A stretch of DNA of 64,000 bases from Watersipora subatra. Taxonomy: Eukaryota; Bryozoa; Gymnolaemata; Cheilostomatida; Watersiporidae. Every line of letters begins with the position of its first letter. Within the stretch, counting starts at the first letter, position 1. The notes below the pieces were generated by a model that made no database searches, was not told where the DNA came from, and saw nothing but the letters and a program-made list of their open reading frames with translations. The stretch spans positions 18,896,108 through 18,960,107 of the forward strand of contig NC_088717.1 of assembly GCF_963576615.1 (NCBI RefSeq), given 5' to 3'. The position numbers and the translations under genes are program-made. Shown here piece by piece: positions 22,601 through 29,700 of this stretch.

Positions 22601-25600
22601 AACCGGAGATTCCGGTTAATGCGCCCTAGTGATGAAAGAAAAAGCCACAAAATAGCCGCACCCTTATATAAGCCGCATGGCTCAAATCATCAGAAAAAGT
22701 AGCGGCTAATAGTCCGAGAAGTACGGTATATAGTGACAACTTTTTCATATTTCGAAAATCTGTCGACATACTGAGAAGCTTGACTATAGGCTAGATATAC
22801 CTGGCATGACCAGCTTTATACTGTAAACATCTATAAATCATGGACAATAACGCCGTGCAATAAGCCAACCTGTCCAGTACAACTAACAATTAATAATAGT
22901 AATAACCAATAAGAATAGCAATAATGTCTAGCCATGGAGAAAATCTTCTTACAATGTATCTTTGTACAACTAATAGACACAGCAATGATGTGTGTATAAA
23001 TCCTAACAGTTGACTACACTCTGAGCGAGGAGCTTCCTCCCAACAGAAAGTCTGAGAGAAATTTCACACAGACTTGACAGTTGCTTCCGCCTATATCAGA
23101 TACTGATGTGTTTGTCACAAGATCTGGCACAGAACACGTTTACAGCGCTAGCAGTTAATTGGATAATACTGTTAGCACCGAGCCCAATTTTTGCATTTTT
23201 ATAAAAGTTGCAGGAAATGATAAGCCCACCATTTGGATAATTCGTAGTGCTCATAATTCATTTGGATAAGTCGTAGTGCGACTCATAAAATTAGAAATGA
23301 ATCACTGACAAGAGGCTAAATACACAACTTCCTTAGGTATTATTAGTAAACAGGCCATATAAACAATCAAACTGCATGATGCCCCTTGACACACATCGGT
23401 CACTCAACACAATGGCCAGGGTAAGGAACATTTCAACATGCATAACATGTGTTGTAGGACTTCCTTCCATCTCAACTAATCAACTTGCTGTTTGAGCGAT
23501 TAGGAACTGCACGAAACCCACAAGTTTATTTGCCAGCCTTTGATTGGCTAGATTCAGACACAATGATCATGCTAGTGACTAGTTAAAATGATAAGACTAG
23601 TAAGCGCCTGCTTCCGCCATCACAAATGAGGAAATTCCAAAAGAAAGGCAATAAATAATTCACCACACTTACCGAGTTGCTTGTAGGCATTGGCTCGCAC
23701 TTGGTTTGGAATATTCGCTCCTTGCAATAGCTGCTCATACAGAGATCTGGCCTTTTTCAAGTCTCCCTCCAACTCATACATGTGTGCGCCATGAAACCGA
23801 ACTGCAATTGTTATTGTAACCATATACCCTGACAGTCTAGTGTGCTGTGAGAGATTGTCAGCATGCCGATAAAGTGCAGATAGCAAATATATGAACAATT
23901 ATTCCTGAAGGCTGGTCAGCACTATATCGCTGTATCTCAGCGTTGATGCCATGATACTTTGGCGATTGTCGATGAAAATAATGTTCACACTATCACAAAC
24001 CCATCCGCGTTTGCATCAGCAAATACTCCATGGCGTAGTATTCTCATCTTACTTTTTAATTTTTCGCGAAGAAATCTTTGTTTTTGCGGAAATAATGAGG
24101 CTATCCCCGACCGCAAATAACTATTGTTGAAATGGTTCACATTATAGAGCCTGTCGTCGACGCTCAGCGAAATATCGGCATATCTTGACACATCCGCGTT
24201 GCATCGTCGATGCTATCGACCCCTGGTTCACCCATTCGACGATGAACGTCAAAGAAAAACACCGACATACGGTGAAATAGTGTGAACCAGCCTAAAAGAA
24301 GCTACATTAAAGCATAGAGAATAAAGCACAGAGAATAACTATGTTCACAATTATTCCTAAGTGTCATGGAGTGGTTTATTAGTGCAGATGTTAGAGTGTC
24401 CGTCTACAAAGCTGCATGTCATGAGTTCAAAACCAGTTGAAAACATTTTTCCCAACTTCTAAGTGTGGCTTCGGACAGACAGGCACGGATCTCATTATAG
24501 TAAAGAAGGTTACTGATATTTTCTATACACATGAGAGGTGACAGCCAACATCCACTGCTCATGGTCGACTAATCAGAGTTGAGACAGAGGAAGACTAATA
24601 CACTCACATAGCCTATTGTATAGTCAGTCAACCACATAATGTGACAGTCCGGGTGACGCATGATCCACCAATCCTCAATAGCGTCAAATGAGAAGGAAAT
24701 GAGAAAGAATGTTCGTGTGCAATCCCTTAAGCCATGGTAAGTACGTTCATTGATAAAAATAGAATACGAGATTGTAAGATATCCTATTCCCAAGCATCCG
24801 CGAGTACGATCAGATCAGACAAGCGTAGAGAGAATGGCGCAGTCGGCATATCAGCACTTCAGGAAGAATAGAGTCGAGGGAATCGTAGCATAGCAGCGCT
24901 TCAGGAAGAAAGGTGAGCAGATCAGAGAGTTGTGGCTAAATGAAGGACTTACCTTCAGCTTTAAGAAATGCGCTGCTGTTGCTGTCGTTTAAAACTTGCT
25001 TGAAATGCTGCAAGATGAACAAATAAGAAGATTAACAATAGAGCCTGCAAGTCTTGGACGGGTTCTAATAACTGAGAAAATAATCTTTCATAAAAAGAAC
25101 TAGGAGAAATTAAACGAATCATTGTCAAACTCTGGAATGTGTAAGTGAAAAAACTTTTACGTGTAACTTGGCACATTCAAGCATAGGACTATATCAAGTC
25201 CACCTGCTCTGGAAAAACAGCAGCACCAAAATACACCAGAAATGCTATTATAAAATACCGCGCGATGCCCCAGAGTATATTTTAAGATCTTGAAATTGCA
25301 AGTACTTAACAGGCAAAAATATTAGACATTTTGAAATAGCAAGAATAGCCTGGGATTCTTCAGATATTTATAATAATAAAAATGATTTACTTGATTTCTA
25401 TATAGCCAAACTAGTCTCGCCAAACACCAACTCGGCGACAAATTGGCATGTTTGCCAAAATCGACCAATTATCAACAATGCTTGCCAAGCATTAGTTTAG
25501 GTAAAACTAATGCTTTGCAAGCGAATAACACAAATAAATGACAATCTATCAAAATCTGTAAATTAAAAAAGGGTTTAAACTTTTGCAACTACTGACACTA

Positions 25601-26661
25601 GCATGAAGTAGACAAGGAAAAAAGTCAAAATGTGATGCGCCTTGATGCACATCGGTGACTCGACGCAATGGCCACGGAAGCAGACATATTAACACACATA
25701 ACATGTGTTGTAGGACTTCCTTCTCAGCTAAGCAACTTAATGATTGACAGAATGGCAAATGCACGAAGCCTAAAATCAAAAAAGGTGCCAATAGTCAGAA
25801 TAAAGAATTTTTTAGAGAGTTTACAATACCCTTATTTGTTGAATGGGCCATACAGATATTCATTACTACCTATGGAATAGAAGTTAGGAATTGTGTCCTG
25901 TTGCATTTAGTCTCATTTAGTTTAGACACCAATAGTTCTGCCGTCTTTGAACTGTACGATCTGGGGATCCAGTTAATCAAAACCATACTTGTTTTTAACC
26001 AAGTGTCTTGAATGTAGGCTAAATTTTCATCGTCCATTTTGAATCAAATATAGGAGTCACAAGGATAGTTACTGAGCTGAATACATCACTGTACACCTAC
26101 CTTACACAGTATGTTTCCATCATACAGTGAGAGTTTATCCCTGCACACCTAACTTACACAATATGTTTCCATAAAACAGTAAGAGTTTATCACTGCACTT
26201 ACACTATGTGATGTCAGGGTTAATCTGCATGCTTGCATTATTTGCAGGATGGAAACGGCGAAAACCTGCGAGTTTAATTACTCGCAAATTGTTATTAAAA
26301 GTTTAATCCTAGTGAAAGAAGGAAACGGCACTAGCGAATGATGCGCGAAAAAATGCCACTCAAGCTATTCCATTTTGAACATTTTCCGCACTCCAGTCAT
26401 TCTTATTCCAATAGTGTGCTACCAAGTAAAACAGAAGTGTGCTGTTAGCGATGTAACCTGATGTGACCCTGTTATGACCTCAGATGTAGAATTTTTACCT
26501 TTTTAAACAAAGCGCCCGTGTTACTAGCCTATGCAGCACGCGAATTCCATTGAAAAGCTTATCGCATGGTAACTCCACAAGCACACAACTCCAAACCTGC
26601 ATCATGAGCGCAATGGAAACATAGTGGCAGAGTGCCTGACCGAACCACCGGTATATGTATG

Positions 26662-26704
<43 letters not shown>

Positions 26705-29700
26705 CAGTTTGAACATTCAGTCAACAGCCTATTATTGCTGCACATAGCCTTTGCTCCTTAATCTCACCTTTGTGGCGGCTTCATAGTCTTTGTTCTTCTT
26801 TTTTATGATACCAAGCCTTAAATGCACATCGCTCGCCCTGCTAAAGTTAGCCTCGCGGTAGAGCAGCATTTGAAATGCTTGAACAGCCCTGCAATAAAAA
26901 AAATGTATGTATACTTGAGACCAGCCAGCCAATGTGCGCCTCAGGCACACACTAGTTGACCAATGAACAATCGTGATTGACTATAGCCAACGAATCACCA
27001 TAAAATCTTTAAACTAGTCGATTGAAACTTTCAAAGCTTTAAACCGCAGGCCGCTTCAGCACACCCAGGATATTAGTTGTCTCCTCCATCTCAGTTAACT
27101 CTGAAGCAGCAAGTCAAATCAAAAGGTAAACAAAACAACGTAGGCCTAGATCACCGACACTGCAGATTTGTGAAGTTTGTTTTGATAAGTTAAGATGTTT
27201 TAGTAGATAAAAAGCCACAACGATGAAATTGAAACCTTATGAGTTGATAGCTAATAACCATTACTGATGGAGCATCTGAACTGCTAGGTCACGTACACGC
27301 CCTCCCTGACAACATACTTCCATATAAATGCCAACTAAATGATTAAAATCCTATCAAAGCCGCCATTTAGGTCCTGTTGTAAAATCATTTCTTGTTTTTA
27401 TTTTGACAACCTCTATCCTCGTTTAACCAATGGCCAATTGAATAAGTGATATTGTTGGCACCTGTCAAGCATTAAAAATGCTTACGATAGAATCAGACAT
27501 AATCGCCTGTATTGCGCATGGTGTGGGGAAACACTCCTACTGCGTGGCATGAATCATGTATTGGCCTGCACTCAATCAGTAGTTCCTGTTTAACTGATCG
27601 AGAAACTGGAAAAGGTGAAATCCCGTGTCTAAGCAGGGGATCCACCTTGCCAGGATATTTATATTGAATCTAAGCCAAAAAAGATGACTTCTGAAATATT
27701 ACCCAACTCCTCGTTTCAAATCAGGATTATACCGAAGCTAAAGCAATGAACAGATCACCTATAGGACTTTTTTGACAAAAAATAAGACTCCAATCCTGAT
27801 TAAATATTACACTTATAGCTGTCATATTGCATATGGGAACAGGAAGCTGCAACAACACATGAAATAAAATGGTGCTCAAATAGCCAATCACAACAGTAAA
27901 GCGTTAAAACAGACAAGCTGGTTGTCATACATTGGCCCGTATGGTATACTTACCAGGCATCTTGAGAGTAGTGGCAGTAGACGATTCCAAAGCCATAGAG
28001 AAATGCAGTATTTTGCCAATAGTTTGGATCTGAGTTATAGTACTTCTGATAGGCAGAGAGGGCTGCAGAAAGATAAAAAGGCTAAATATAGCCCGATCAA
28101 CTATGTCTTATCAATCAAGGAATTCAACTAGTTGAGCATTCCGAGGAAACCAACAACCAACTATCTGGAAGTGTTGGTAGGAGGGTGCCTAATAACCGAA
28201 CAGGCGTGGCGAATGGCGATGAGGTGGAGTAGATTTTTTGTCAACAGCAGGGTCTCTTATAACAATAGAAAAGAGTTAACAAAGCTATTAATCCTAGTCT
28301 TTTGTTAGCCAACCACACACTCTGATCAGGCAGAGCCTTTGCATTCAACAGTGACACGGGATCCCTCTTGACCTGCAAATCTACATCATCAGGCTATGAC
28401 TAGTAAATCACATGGCATACCCTAACACATCTACTCTGTGTTCCCTCATATTCTAGCGTATAATGTCAGGTCGTTTCAGCCCATTGACCCGCTTCACAGA
28501 CCTTAAATATGCCAACTATGCAGTAGAAGAGGGTAGAGTACAGCGACACCGTGCACGTCTGGTCACCAATCTCTCAAACATAAATACTATTTCTGAAAAG
28601 GTGCCAGGTACCGCGTAAACGTACCTTTAGGAAAGTCCTCTAACAGAAGTTGGAGATGGCCAAGAGAGCATATAAGGTTCGGAGATACCGTAGTGTTTAG
28701 TTTATTGCATCTTATCAATTCATTCTCCAAACACTGTGCACCCTGCAATTGCACATGAGCTTATAGCTACATGATGTATGCCTTATAGCCACATGATGTA
28801 TGCCTTATAGCTACATGATGTGTGCCTTTAGTTTTCATGCAAAAAAAAGAATACTGAGGAAAGCTGCCAATCAATGTTGTTTTATGCTTTGAAGATGTCC
28901 TTGAAAAATGTATTTCCATGCACGCTGAGAAAATCATATATAGCCTAAAGTCGAGACACGGAGATAACTGCTGGACTTGAATAAAGATGACAGCTTAAAG
29001 CTACCAAGCTGTTTGACACAAAGGGATCATCAATGGGATTATCAAACAGCTGTAACACTGAACAAATCTCATTTTCTTACGGATGAGTGGATAGAGCATT
29101 TATCAATTACACCTGTACCTGGAAGACACCTCTCGCTCTTACTAATGGTCAGCTGGATGACTGCGCATGATCACCATAGCGATGTAGAACTACTAGAAGG
29201 ACATGTTACTGATGTATCGAAGCTCATTAAAAAAGGCACATCAAGGATTCTTTTGCAGCTTGTAAAAAGGGTATAACTATGATTGTTATGGTAATGTAAG
29301 CATAATTTTAGACAGCTTCAGCAGTAAATCAACTCGCTGAAAAATCTTTCTAGAAAAATCTTTCATAGTTAGTTTGCTAGAGCAGAGAACATACACCAGT
29401 ATCTTTTCTGAAGGGTGAAAGCACTTGCAGCACTGTTATTGAGCCACTGTCCGTGACATGAATCCGATTGATCAGCTTAAGGTGACTGGCCACAAAAGAC
29501 AACCATTGGCTGGCATCATATCACCAACAAAGACTGATAAAAATTTTAGCGAATACACAAAAGAAAATATGCAATTTTAAAGATAAATTTTGGTAAAAAA
29601 TTTGTCATACAGAAAAAAGTTCGACGAGAATCGTCGACCTGATGGGTTACTAACGAGTAGTCACATTACTACAAATAAACATTTTGCATATTTACGATGT

